NCBI GenBank assembly: GCA_029974835.1
Contig: JARKQN010000085.1
Coordinates: 1-55,805, forward strand
Source of the DNA: Bacteroidales bacterium
GTDB lineage: Bacteria > Bacteroidota > Bacteroidia > Bacteroidales > VadinHA17
Length of the DNA stretch: 55,805 nucleotides
Direction of reading: 5' to 3'
Shown here in pieces: positions 43,866 to 52,648 of this stretch. The notes beneath the pieces were generated by a model. The model had not been told where the DNA came from and searched no databases. It was given only the letters and a program-made list of their open reading frames with translations. The position numbers were made by a program, and so were the translations under genes. Each line of letters begins with the position of its first letter. Position 1 is the first letter of the stretch.

Positions 43866-46280
43866 ATGATCAGAAGAATTCTTCTTTCACTCCAGGTTAT
43901 GCTGCTTTTAAGCATGACTGCAGGGAGCCAGGAAGCCATTAAATACATGCTTCCCCCTGATGAGATTGTCAGGATTGTTGATGCTCCGGTGACTCCTTCT
44001 GTGCTTGTCAGCCCTGATAAACAGACCATTCTCATAGCCGAAAGGCAGGGCCTGCCCACAATCAGGGATCTGGCCGGTGAAGAATTCAGGCTCGCAGGCC
44101 TGAGGATAGACCCTTCGGTAAACGGCCCCAGCCGCAGCACATATTTTACCTCATTCAGGATTATAAAAACTGACGGCTCGGAAGAGAGGACGGTAAAAGG
44201 ATTACCCGACAACCCGAGACTTGGTTTGCCGGTCTGGTCGGACGATGGCCGGAAACTGGCCTTTACAAACTCAACAGCCGGCACAACCGAACTCTGGGTA
44301 TGTGACATTACTACCATGACCTCAAAAAAAATCGCGGAAAACCTGAACGGTGTGTTCGGATATATAACTGAATGGCTTCCGGGCGGGAATGGTATCATTT
44401 TTTCAGTAACCGACCCGGCAAGAGGAGCAATGCCTGTAAAAAGCAACGTCCCTGAAGGCCCCGTGGTGCAGGAGAACCTCGGCAGTAAGGCCCAGGCGGC
44501 TACTTACCAGGATCTGCTGAAAGACCCCTATGATGAGGCACTATTCGAATACCTTGCAGCCTCGTTACTGATGATCTGGGACGGTAATGCCATAAAACCC
44601 GTCGGAGAAAAAGGCATGATAACCGATGTCTCTCTTTCGCCCGACGGAAAATATATGCTGGTTTCGCGTATAAAAAGACCCTTTTCCTACCTGGTGCCTT
44701 ATTCATCCTTCCCCACCGTAACCGAGATAAAAGAGATAAGCGGGAAGCATGTGAAAACATTGCTCGAACGTCCGCTTATTGAGAACAGACCCAGGGGCTA
44801 TGATGCCGTTCTTCCGGGTCCGAGAGGTTATTACTGGAGAGCCGATGAACCTGCAACCATATACTGGGCCGAGGCTCTCGACGGCGGTGATTATTCAAGG
44901 GAGATGGAATATCACGACCAGGTTTTTCTGCTCCGTGCACCTTTCTCGGGAGAACCTGTAAGGTTCCTTTCAACCCGCATGAGATTCGGGGGTATTACCT
45001 GGGGCAACAGTAAGCTGGCTGTTTTGAACGAAGGGCTTTCAAAGACCAGGGTCAGGGTCACCAGCCTGTTCGACCCCTCCGATCCTGAAAAAACCGTTAA
45101 AAAGATTTTCGAATACAACACCGACGACAGGTACAATGCCCCCGGCTCCTTTGTTACTGAAAGGAACGTCATGGGAAGGAACGTCCTTCTCACCGGTGAC
45201 CGCGGCAGATCGCTCTATCTGACCGGTGCCGGCGCTTCACCCGAAGGGGAAAGACCCTTCATCGACAGGTACGATATGGCAACCGGGAAAACTGCGAGAA
45301 TCTTCAGATCGGAAGCTCCATATTATGAAACTGTCACAACTGTGATCGACATAAACAGGGGAATCATTCTTACAAACCGCCAGTCGGTAAAAGAGGTTCC
45401 AAATTATTTCATCAGGAACCTTAAAAACGGAAAACTGACACAGGTTACAGATTTTAAGAATCCATATCCCCAGCTTGCCGGTGTTTACAAGGAGCTTGTA
45501 AAATATAAAAGGAATGATGGGGTGGATCTCTCATTTACGCTGTACCTGCCGGCGGGCTATGACAGGCAGAAGGACGGGCCTCTCCCGACACTTCTATGGG
45601 CCTATCCGCGTGAATTCAACGACGCTGCTGCAGCCGGCCAGGTGAGCGGTTCTCCCTATACCTTCACAAGGATAAGTGCATCCTCGGCCCTTGTTTACGT
45701 AACACAGGGCTATGCTGTACTTATGGATGCATCCTTCCCGATTGTCGGTGTTGAAGGAAAGGAGCCAAACGACACCTTTATCGAGCAGCTTGTTGCCAAT
45801 GCCGAAGCGGCAATTAACAAGGCTGTTGAGATGGGCGTTACCGACAGAAACAGGGTGGCGGTGAGCGGTCACTCCTACGGTGCATTCATGACCGCTAACC
45901 TGCTGGCTCATACAAGGCTCTTCGCTGCAGGGATTGCCGAGAGCGGGGCCTATAACCGCACCCTCACGCCTTTTGGCTTTCAGAACGAAAGGAGAAGCTA
46001 CTGGGAGGCTCCTGAGGTTTATAATAAAATGTCACCCTTCATGCATGCCGATAAAGTGAAGGACCCCTTGATGCTGATCCACGGAATGGCCGATAATAAC
46101 AGCGGTACATTCCCCATCCAGAGCGAAAGGTTCTACAACGCCCTCAAAGGTTTCGGTGCAGTAACGCGCCTTGTCATGCTGCCTTATGAAAGTCATGGCT
46201 ACGCCGCAAGGGAATCAATACTTCATAAACACTGGGAGGTACTGACATGGATGGACAAATACGTAAAGAATAAAAAGTAA
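43866..46280 (+). CDS. S9-family prolyl-oligopeptidase-like serine peptidase, exported
   Basis: An 804-residue exported peptidase (signal ends near TAGSQ) with an N-terminal beta-propeller (about 40-560) and a C-terminal alpha/beta-hydrolase domain. Catalytic triad by position: Ser670 in VSGHSYGAFM, Asp743 in HGMADNNSG, His777 in YESHGYAA. The sequence around the propeller (YYWRADEPATIYWAEALDGGD) and the GHSYGAFMTANLLAHT run resemble the glutamyl-endopeptidase-like branch (S9D) of this family, so it may cut after Glu or Pro; the specificity is not decided by sequence. It is monocistronic, with its own -7 box. Confidence 0.93.
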   Translation: MIRRILLSLQVMLLLSMTAGSQEAIKYMLPPDEIVRIVDAPVTPSVLVSPDKQTILIAERQGLPTIRDLAGEEFRLAGLRIDPSVNGPSRSTYFTSFRIIKTDGSEERTVKGLPDNPRLGLPVWSDDGRKLAFTNSTAGTTELWVCDITTMTSKKIAENLNGVFGYITEWLPGGNGIIFSVTDPARGAMPVKSNVPEGPVVQENLGSKAQAATYQDLLKDPYDEALFEYLAASLLMIWDGNAIKPVGEKGMITDVSLSPDGKYMLVSRIKRPFSYLVPYSSFPTVTEIKEISGKHVKTLLERPLIENRPRGYDAVLPGPRGYYWRADEPATIYWAEALDGGDYSREMEYHDQVFLLRAPFSGEPVRFLSTRMRFGGITWGNSKLAVLNEGLSKTRVRVTSLFDPSDPEKTVKKIFEYNTDDRYNAPGSFVTERNVMGRNVLLTGDRGRSLYLTGAGASPEGERPFIDRYDMATGKTARIFRSEAPYYETVTTVIDINRGIILTNRQSVKEVPNYFIRNLKNGKLTQVTDFKNPYPQLAGVYKELVKYKRNDGVDLSFTLYLPAGYDRQKDGPLPTLLWAYPREFNDAAAAGQVSGSPYTFTRISASSALVYVTQGYAVLMDASFPIVGVEGKEPNDTFIEQLVANAEAAINKAVEMGVTDRNRVAVSGHSYGAFMTANLLAHTRLFAAGIAESGAYNRTLTPFGFQNERRSYWEAPEVYNKMSPFMHADKVKDPLMLIHGMADNNSGTFPIQSERFYNALKGFGAVTRLVMLPYESHGYAARESILHKHWEVLTWMDKYVKNKK

Positions 46281-46326
46281 TCGTTTAAAAGTATTCCGGC
46301 CTTTTCAGTTAAATTCCTTTAAAAGA

Positions 46327-46356
46327 TTTGCGGAAAAGAAAATCTGATTAGTTTTG
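46327..46356 (+). promoter_or_regulatory. Promoter upstream of hppA
   Basis: TTTG at 46327-46330, an 18-base spacer, and TAGTTTTG at 46349-46356. Both boxes match the Bacteroidota pattern. The leader to the ATG at 46422 is about 60 bases, AT-rich, without a strong Shine-Dalgarno. Confidence 0.65.
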
Positions 46357-46421
46357 CAGGAATTTTAATAAATGGAATTTGCATTAACCTATAATTATAA
46401 AATAAACTAAAGTTAAAAATT

Positions 46422-48713
46422 ATGTTAACAGCATTATTCTGGATTGTACCTGTTTCTGCTCTCCTGGCGTTGCTTTTTGCCTGGATCTTTTACAAAAGTA
46501 TGATCGTAAAGGAAGAAGGAACAGACAGGATGAAGGAGATAGCCCTTTATGTCAGGGAAGGCGCGATGGCTTACCTTAAGCGCCAGTATACGGTAGTTGC
46601 CAAAGTGTTTCTGATCCTTGTGGTTCTTCTCACCATCCTTGCCTATATGGGTGTTCAGAACCCGTTTGTGCCGGTGGCATTTCTTACCGGCGGATTTTTC
46701 TCGGGCCTTTGCGGATATCTCGGTATGCGCACTGCCACGTTTGCCTCGGCTCGCACCGCGTGGGCTGCCTCTACATCCCTCAACAAGGGACTTCAGGTGG
46801 CTCTCCGTAGCGGCGCCGTGATGGGACTGGTGGTTGTGGGATTCGGTCTGCTCGACATTGCCCTCTGGTTCCTGCTGCTCAACTATGCCATCTTTACTCC
46901 CGAACATATGGAAGCAGGGTTGAAATTCCTGGGTCTTACATTTGTGGCCCCTGGTACCAACGATCATCAGAAATTGATCGAGATCACCGCGACAATGCTT
47001 ACTTTCGGCATGGGTGCTTCAACACAGGCTCTATTTGCACGCGTGGGCGGCGGTATCTTCACAAAGGCTGCAGACGTGGGAGCTGACCTGGTTGGTAAAG
47101 TTGAGGCCGGCATACCTGAGGACGATCCCCGCAACCCCGCTACAATAGCCGATAACGTTGGTGACAATGTAGGCGATGTTGCAGGTATGGGAGCCGACCT
47201 TTATGAGTCGTATGCAGGTTCAATCCTGGCAACTGCTGCTCTCGGGGCCGCTCTGCCCGGACTGGCAGCCGGAGAACAGGTGAAGGCAATTATTGCACCA
47301 ATGATTATCTCAGCCATAGGTATTATTCTTTCAATAATCGGAGTTTATATGGTCCGTTCAAAAGAGAGCGCCACCCAGAAAAACCTTCTGAGGGCTCTCC
47401 TGCTTGGTACAGGCGGAAGCTCCTCTCTCATACTCGTTGCCCTGGCCGTTATGGCGGCTGCAGGAATGATAACCTGGGGTGTGTTCGGCGCCGTTGTGGC
47501 AGGTCTGATTGCAGGGGTTATCATTGGCCAGTCGACTGAATATTTTACATCAGATGAATATAAACCAACCCGCGGCATATCAAACATGGCAAAGCAGGGC
47601 CCTGCCACTGTCATTATCGAGGGTATGGCCGTTGGTATGTTCTCAACATGGCTGCCTGTTGTGACAATTGTGATAGGTATCATTGCAGCTTTCGGTTTTG
47701 CGGGCGGATTTACCGAATTCGCACAGGGAGTTTACGGTATCGGTTTTGCAGCTGTCGGTATGCTCTCAACCCTTGGGATTACCCTTGCAACCGACGCTTT
47801 CGGTCCCATAGCCGACAATGCCGGCGGTAACGCAGAGATGTCGCACCTGCCGGAGGAAGTAAGACAGAGAACAGATGCCCTTGACGCCCTTGGCAACACA
47901 ACAGCCGCAACCGGTAAAGGATTTGCCATAGGTTCGGCTGCCCTTACCGCCATGGCTCTTCTGGCAGCCTACCTCGAAGAGGTAAAACTCTGGCTGGGAA
48001 AACTCGCCGATAAGGCCCCGGAAGGATTCAAACAGGTTGGAGATGTGCTTTTCTATAAAAGCCATGCGCCTGCCGTGGTTCAGGAAGGACAGAGGGCCGT
48101 TGATGTGGCTCATGCCCAGGTTGCCGACTTTGTTGCTGCTTACAATCTGTCACTTTTTAACCCGATACTGCTCGGTGGTATCTTTATCGGCGCCATGATG
48201 GCATTCGTTTTCTGCGCAATGTCGATGAAGGCCGTGGGACGTGCCGCCGGGAGAATGGTGGAGGAAGTGAGAAGACAGTTCCGCGAAATACCGGGCATCA
48301 TGGAAGGCACCGGGAAACCCGAATATGCAAAATGCGTTGAAATTTCAACACGCGGAGCCCAGAGAGAGATGATGGTGCCTGCACTGATGGCAATCATTGT
48401 GCCGGTGGTTATCGGTGTGGTTTTCGGTGTGCCCGGAGTCGTCGGTCTGCTGGCCGGCGGACTAACCGCAGGGTTCACCCTCGCCAGCATGCTTAACAAC
48501 GCCGGCGGCGCATGGGACAACGCCAAAAAATACATCGAAAAAGGAAACCTTGGCGGCAAAAAGAGCGACCCGCACAAAGCTGCCGTTGTTGGTGATACGG
48601 TCGGCGACCCGTTTAAAGATACATCAGGCCCTTCTCTTAATATCCTTATAAAACTGATGTCGATGGTCTCCGTTGTGATGACCGGCCTTACAGTGGCATT
48701 TAAGTTATTATAA
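46422..48713 (+). CDS. hppA: Membrane-bound ion-pumping pyrophosphatase, K+-dependent type
   Basis: Hydrolyses pyrophosphate and pumps Na+ and/or H+ out of the cytoplasm. The 763-residue protein has about 16 membrane helices and the family active-site segments DVGADLVGKVEAGIPEDDPR, ATIADNVGDNVGDVAGMGADL and DNAGGNAEMSHLP, plus the C-terminal VVGDTVGDPFKDTSGPSLN. The determinant segment reads GNTTAATGKG with Ala495 and Gly498, where K+-independent enzymes have Lys and Thr; this marks a K+-dependent enzyme. In Bacteroidota such enzymes commonly pump Na+, some also H+; which ion applies here is inference. It has its own promoter and terminator. Confidence 0.97.
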   Translation: MLTALFWIVPVSALLALLFAWIFYKSMIVKEEGTDRMKEIALYVREGAMAYLKRQYTVVAKVFLILVVLLTILAYMGVQNPFVPVAFLTGGFFSGLCGYLGMRTATFASARTAWAASTSLNKGLQVALRSGAVMGLVVVGFGLLDIALWFLLLNYAIFTPEHMEAGLKFLGLTFVAPGTNDHQKLIEITATMLTFGMGASTQALFARVGGGIFTKAADVGADLVGKVEAGIPEDDPRNPATIADNVGDNVGDVAGMGADLYESYAGSILATAALGAALPGLAAGEQVKAIIAPMIISAIGIILSIIGVYMVRSKESATQKNLLRALLLGTGGSSSLILVALAVMAAAGMITWGVFGAVVAGLIAGVIIGQSTEYFTSDEYKPTRGISNMAKQGPATVIIEGMAVGMFSTWLPVVTIVIGIIAAFGFAGGFTEFAQGVYGIGFAAVGMLSTLGITLATDAFGPIADNAGGNAEMSHLPEEVRQRTDALDALGNTTAATGKGFAIGSAALTAMALLAAYLEEVKLWLGKLADKAPEGFKQVGDVLFYKSHAPAVVQEGQRAVDVAHAQVADFVAAYNLSLFNPILLGGIFIGAMMAFVFCAMSMKAVGRAAGRMVEEVRRQFREIPGIMEGTGKPEYAKCVEISTRGAQREMMVPALMAIIVPVVIGVVFGVPGVVGLLAGGLTAGFTLASMLNNAGGAWDNAKKYIEKGNLGGKKSDPHKAAVVGDTVGDPFKDTSGPSLNILIKLMSMVSVVMTGLTVAFKLL

Positions 48714-48734
48714 GCATTGAAAAAATAATATGAG

Positions 48735-48770
48735 CGCCGGAAATTCATTTTTCCGGCGTTCTTTTTATAT
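48735..48770 (+). terminator. Rho-independent terminator after hppA
   Basis: CGCCGGAAA at 48735-48743 pairs with TTTCCGGCG at 48750-48758 around a six-base loop, followed by TTCTTTTTAT. Stem, loop and T-tract are all textbook; it lies 22 bases past the hppA stop. Confidence 0.92.
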
Positions 48771-48799
48771 TTGAATTATACTTTTGGCTGGCCCTTCAA

Positions 48800-48860
48800 A
48801 GCCTCTCCCCGGGTACCCGCGGCTTCGGCCGGGGCAGAACTCAATGCCGGGAGAGGGATT
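48800..48860. repeat. GC-rich palindromic element before the dehydratase gene
   Basis: CCTCTCCCCGG and CCGGGAGAGG (about 48802-48856) are near-perfect inverted arms enclosing a second small hairpin built on GCGGCTTCGGCCGGGG. It is non-coding and resembles the other dispersed GC-rich palindromes in the window. Confidence 0.5.
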
Positions 48861-48888
48861 GAGGTTTCGGAGCATATATAATTACGAC

Positions 48889-49845
48889 ATGAAAGTACCT
48901 GGTTTATATGACATCAGGGAAGCGCATAAACGCATAAAACCCTTTATTCATATCACACCCGTGATGAGCTCACGGCAGATCAGCAACATATTCGGATGTG
49001 AATTGTTTTTCAAATGCGAAAATTTTCAGAAGGTCGGAGCATTCAAATTCAGAGGGGCAACCAACGCCGTTCAGCTTTTAACACCTGATGAAAAAAGAAG
49101 GGGTGTAGTAACGCACTCCTCCGGAAATCATGCAGCTGCACTGGCTCTTGCCGCCTCTGACGCCGGCGTGAAGGCAATGGTCGTAATGCCTTCAAATGCA
49201 CCGGAGGTAAAGAAAAATGCCGTGAGGGGATACGGGGCGGAAATAACCTTCTGCGAACCCACACAGGCGGCCCGCGAATCGACAACGCGCGATATTATCG
49301 CCCGCACAGGAGCACTGCTTATCCACCCTTACGACAACTTCAACGTTATTTGCGGACAGGGAACTGCAGCCCTTGAACTCCTTGAGGAGGTGCCATCACT
49401 CGACTGCATTATGGCACCGGTGGGAGGAGGCGGCCTGCTGAGCGGAACATTAACAGCAGCCAGGGCCGTTAATCCAAAGATAAAAGTATTCGGCGCCGAG
49501 CCTCTCAATGCCAACGACGCATTTCTCTCGTTTACCTCCGGCGTAATTCATCCTGCAAAACCACCCTCAACAATCGCCGACGGCCTTCTTACTTCTCTAA
49601 GTGAGCTTACGTTCACAATCATCAGAAAGAATGCTGATGATATCCTTACCGTCACGGAAGAATCCATCATTGAATGCATGAAGCTTATATGGGAAAGGAT
49701 GAAAATAATCATTGAACCCTCATCGGCGGTTGCCCTTGCAGCTGTCAGAGAGCATAATGAACTCTTCAGGGGCCTTAAGACGGGGATAATATTATCGGGA
49801 GGAAATGTCGAGCTTTCGAAACTGCCGTTCACAAGGGCTTCCTGA
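48889..49845 (+). CDS. PLP-dependent threonine/serine dehydratase or serine racemase
   Basis: A fold-type II PLP enzyme acting on L-Thr/L-Ser. The ATG at 48889 starts the conserved MKVPGLYDIREAHKRI; the longer frame from 48784 runs through a non-coding palindrome and is rejected. The 318-residue length means a catalytic domain without the C-terminal ACT-like regulatory domain of biosynthetic IlvA. PLP is bound by Lys53 in GAFKFRGA; SSGNHAAALA and the phosphate loop VGGGGLLSG are present. Sequence alone does not separate catabolic threonine dehydratase from serine racemase. It overlaps the convergent EEP gene by 17 bases at the stops. Confidence 0.88.
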   Translation: MKVPGLYDIREAHKRIKPFIHITPVMSSRQISNIFGCELFFKCENFQKVGAFKFRGATNAVQLLTPDEKRRGVVTHSSGNHAAALALAASDAGVKAMVVMPSNAPEVKKNAVRGYGAEITFCEPTQAARESTTRDIIARTGALLIHPYDNFNVICGQGTAALELLEEVPSLDCIMAPVGGGGLLSGTLTAARAVNPKIKVFGAEPLNANDAFLSFTSGVIHPAKPPSTIADGLLTSLSELTFTIIRKNADDILTVTEESIIECMKLIWERMKIIIEPSSAVALAAVREHNELFRGLKTGIILSGGNVELSKLPFTRAS

Positions 49846-50911
49846 ACACTGCTGTCACGGGATAGTGATCGGAGTATCTGACCCTCGTTATTTCGAATCG
49901 AGTGCTTTTAAGAGAATTATCGTGCAGAATGTAATCTATCCTGTTGGGAGGATAGTTGCCCCTGTAGGTGAAACCGGCTCCGTAACCCGACTCTACAAAG
50001 GCATCATTCAATCCTTTCCGGATTTTATGGTAGGTGTATGACACGGGAGTGTCGTTGAAATCGCCGGCCACAATCACGGGATACGGCGAACGGTCGATGT
50101 AATCCTTTACAAGCTGTGCCTGCAGCGCTCTTGCCCTGAAACCCTGCCGGAGGCTCTTTGAAACAGACATTATCTGGTTCAGGGTCTGTACGCTTTCCTG
50201 CCCCAGCAGCTCCTCAAAAAACGACGTTTCCGTTTTCTTAAGCCTGAACGACTGAAGGTGATTGTTAATTATCCTGAAAGTATCCTTTCCTATAATCACG
50301 TCGGTATATATCGAAAGGCTTGATGATCCAGGGTGCTGAATTTCCCCGCGGTTTACAATCCTGTATCTCGAAAAAGTGGCAATGCCGTAATGCCTGTTAT
50401 TACCGCTGCCGAGAAGCCTGGTATGGGAATAGTAACCCTTTCCCAGCCTTTTTCTGATTTCTGCTTCCTTTCTGTCTGCATCGCCGTTAAGGAATAAGTC
50501 CTGCAGGCACACTATATCGGGCTGCCTGGACCTGACAAGTGAAATTATGTTTGTTTCGGTATTGCCTGCCGTTTTGTTTTCGAAATAATTGAAAAGCCTG
50601 ACGTTGTAGCTCATAACGGTGATGGAGCCTTCAGGAACGGACCGTGGTTTAAAAATACGGATGTAATTCGTGAAGTGATTAAATCCGGCCAGAATAACAG
50701 CTACCGATATCAGAGCCTCCCACCTGAGCCTGACAGCCCATATAACGGATATCATAATATTAATCAGAAGAAGGTATGGGTAGGCAAGTCCGAAGAAGGC
50801 AGGCAGGGTAAAATCGCCGGGGTTGATATGAACAGCCATGTATGCCATGATAAGGGCTGCCGCAAAAAGAACATTAATTGCTAAAAAAAGCCGGTGGATA
50901 AATTTCTTCAA
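49829..50911 (-). CDS. Membrane-anchored endonuclease/exonuclease/phosphatase (EEP) family protein
   Basis: A 360-residue protein. Residues 1-90 hold three hydrophobic helices (FLAINVLFAAALIMAYMAV, then a Pro-rich loop and two more), and the remainder is an EEP phosphoesterase domain. Catalytic features: MSYNVRLFNY (Asn), CLQDLFL (acidic metal-binding segment), GDFNDTPVSY and the terminal YSDHYPVTAVF with the active-site Asp-His. The start is TTG at 50911, since no ATG or GTG is available between it and the upstream in-frame stop. The substrate could be a lipid phosphoester, sphingomyelin-like compound or nucleic acid. It follows the rhomboid genes on the same strand. Confidence 0.87.
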   Translation of the reverse strand: MKKFIHRLFLAINVLFAAALIMAYMAVHINPGDFTLPAFFGLAYPYLLLINIMISVIWAVRLRWEALISVAVILAGFNHFTNYIRIFKPRSVPEGSITVMSYNVRLFNYFENKTAGNTETNIISLVRSRQPDIVCLQDLFLNGDADRKEAEIRKRLGKGYYSHTRLLGSGNNRHYGIATFSRYRIVNRGEIQHPGSSSLSIYTDVIIGKDTFRIINNHLQSFRLKKTETSFFEELLGQESVQTLNQIMSVSKSLRQGFRARALQAQLVKDYIDRSPYPVIVAGDFNDTPVSYTYHKIRKGLNDAFVESGYGAGFTYRGNYPPNRIDYILHDNSLKSTRFEITRVRYSDHYPVTAVFRKPL

Positions 50912-50939
50912 GAGCTGAATCTGTAAGAAATGATTATTT

Positions 50940-50947
50940 CAAAATTA
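50940..50947 (-). promoter_or_regulatory. Candidate -7 box for the EEP gene
   Basis: TAATTTTG on the minus strand, a full TAnnTTTG match, overlapping the stop of the upstream rhomboid gene and 28 bases before the TTG start. Confidence 0.35.
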
Positions 50948-51841
50948 GTTTTTTTTCTGACTCTCCCTGAAAAGAAAATCTTTCTCTTCACGGGTAAGAC
51001 TGTCGTAACCTCCTTTTGAAATCTTGTCAAGAATTTCATTTATTCTGGCCTGGTGCTCAGCCTTCATCCTGTTGTATTCGCGGTCGTCGCGCGTATTTTT
51101 CTTATAGGTTACCCTGAGTCTTTTCCCTGGACGGAAAAGAGTTACTGCAGAGTCGAGAAAATTGTTCAGCCATTTCCCGATATCCCTGCCCTGCCGGTAC
51201 GAAACAATGTACAGGTACCCGAATAATGCTCCCCCGATGTGGGCAAGTTTTCCCCCTGAATTTACCGAGAAGTCAGCCATTGAGGTAAGAAGAAAAATTA
51301 CCAGGGCAATGTATTTTATTTTAATCTGGCCGAACAGAAAGAGCAGAACGGTATAGTCGGGAACATAGACTGCTATAGCCACTACAACCGCCATAACCGA
51401 TGCGCTTGCGCCGAGAAGCGGAATTGACGTACCGGCAAATTCCCTGAAAGCCGGAAAGGTATTGTATGAGATAACATAAGTCAGTGCCCCAGTAATTCCT
51501 CCAAGGATATATACGGCAGTCAGCTTCTTCTGGTCGAAATATTCAAGAAAAATCTTTCCGAACCAGTAAAGCCAGAGGAGGTTTACCGCAATGTGCAGTA
51601 TGTCCTTATGTGTGAACATGTATGTTACCAGGGTCCACGGCCTTGCCAGGAGAACACTGAATGAGGATGGCACTGACAGCAGCCTGATGGTTGTTTCGGG
51701 TACAGCCGGGTTGACCAGCAGAAATCCTATTATTCCTGCAATCGTGACTGTAAGGAATACTGCTATATTTATTATAATAAGGCGCCTGAGAATGGTGCCT
51801 CTTGTAAAAAGCGCTTTTATGTCGCTCCGGAAATCCATCAA
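50945..51841 (-). CDS. Rhomboid-family intramembrane serine protease (first)
   Basis: A 298-residue protein with about six membrane helices, cutting substrates inside the membrane. Features: the L1-loop LLARPWTLVTYMFTHKDILH, the catalytic Ser in LLGASASVMAV (GxSx), and the catalytic His in KLAHIGGALFGYLY. The C-terminal 70 residues are soluble and charged (RVTYKKNTRDDREYNRMKAE and a helical tail ending EDFLFRESQKKN), an arrangement common in Bacteroidota rhomboids. The start overlaps the stop of the second rhomboid by 4 bases. Its substrates are unknown. Confidence 0.93.
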   Translation of the reverse strand: MMDFRSDIKALFTRGTILRRLIIINIAVFLTVTIAGIIGFLLVNPAVPETTIRLLSVPSSFSVLLARPWTLVTYMFTHKDILHIAVNLLWLYWFGKIFLEYFDQKKLTAVYILGGITGALTYVISYNTFPAFREFAGTSIPLLGASASVMAVVVAIAVYVPDYTVLLFLFGQIKIKYIALVIFLLTSMADFSVNSGGKLAHIGGALFGYLYIVSYRQGRDIGKWLNNFLDSAVTLFRPGKRLRVTYKKNTRDDREYNRMKAEHQARINEILDKISKGGYDSLTREEKDFLFRESQKKN

Positions 51842-52581
51842 TAAAAGGTTTTTGTTGTTTTCCGCCAGATTCTGATCAGGATATAACCGAAGATCATTCC
51901 CCCCAGGTGTGCTGCATGTGCAATGGAACTGCCGGGCTGGGTAATGGCAAGATAGAGCTCCAGTCCGCCGTAAATCATCACAAAGTATTTGGCTCTCATC
52001 GGTATGGGAGGGAAGAGCAGCATCAGCTGGGTGTTGGGGAAAAGCACCCCGAAAGCAAGGAGCACTCCGAATACGGCTCCCGAGGCCCCCACGGTGGGTG
52101 TATAAAGTACTGACTGCAGCTCCCGCATGGCCGGGTTGGTGTAAGCTTTCATCTGAAGAGAGAATGCGTAACCGTTATCGAGCACCTCCTGGAGCTGGTC
52201 GGGTGTTACCAGGGCAAGAACCTTATAATACTGAAACGCCATCACGGCCATGTGCGTTGCCATGGCACCAAAACCTGTCACAAAGTAATAAATCAGAAAC
52301 CTGCGTGGACCCCAGACCTGTTCAAGCACCTGCCCGAACATGTAAAGGGCAAACATATTGAAAAACAGATGCCAGATACCGCCATGCATAAACATGTGCG
52401 TGACAATCTGATAAGGCTTGAAGTTCTCAGAGGCAGGAAAATAGACACCGAGCACCCTGTTAAGATCAATATCAAAAACGCTGATGGCAGCATAGCTGGC
52501 AAGAAGCATCAGGATGTTAAGGTAGATGATGTTCTTAACCACCGGGGGCATGCCGAAGAAACCTCTGGAATATCCGTTCAT
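51838..52581 (-). CDS. Rhomboid-family intramembrane serine protease (second)
   Basis: A 247-residue rhomboid with six predicted helices. The L1 region reads FKPYQIVTHMFMHGGIWHLFFNMFA, an unusually clear match to the consensus. The catalytic Ser is in TVGASGAVFGVLLAFG and the His in AHAAHLGGMIFGYIL. Compared with its neighbour it lacks the soluble C-terminal tail. The two genes overlap by 4 bases and must be co-translated. They are diverged in sequence, so this is an old duplication or separately recruited paralogues. It follows mutL by 67 bases. Confidence 0.95.
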   Translation of the reverse strand: MNGYSRGFFGMPPVVKNIIYLNILMLLASYAAISVFDIDLNRVLGVYFPASENFKPYQIVTHMFMHGGIWHLFFNMFALYMFGQVLEQVWGPRRFLIYYFVTGFGAMATHMAVMAFQYYKVLALVTPDQLQEVLDNGYAFSLQMKAYTNPAMRELQSVLYTPTVGASGAVFGVLLAFGVLFPNTQLMLLFPPIPMRAKYFVMIYGGLELYLAITQPGSSIAHAAHLGGMIFGYILIRIWRKTTKTFY

Positions 52582-52605
52582 TTATTTTGGCGTCAGATTT
52601 GCCGG

Positions 52606-52613
52606 CAAAATTA
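52606..52613 (-). promoter_or_regulatory. Candidate -7 box for the rhomboid operon
   Basis: TAATTTTG on the minus strand, a full TAnnTTTG match, 25 bases upstream of the second rhomboid's ATG and within the mutL-rhomboid gap. It suggests the rhomboids can be transcribed separately from mutL. Confidence 0.4.
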
Positions 52614-52648
52614 ATCAATCATTTAAAACGGGAACGGGAAAATGATTG

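Noticed and set aside
48784-48888. N-terminal extension of the dehydratase
   Set aside because: The extra 35 codons cross a palindromic element and are absent from the family; the conserved start is at 48889.
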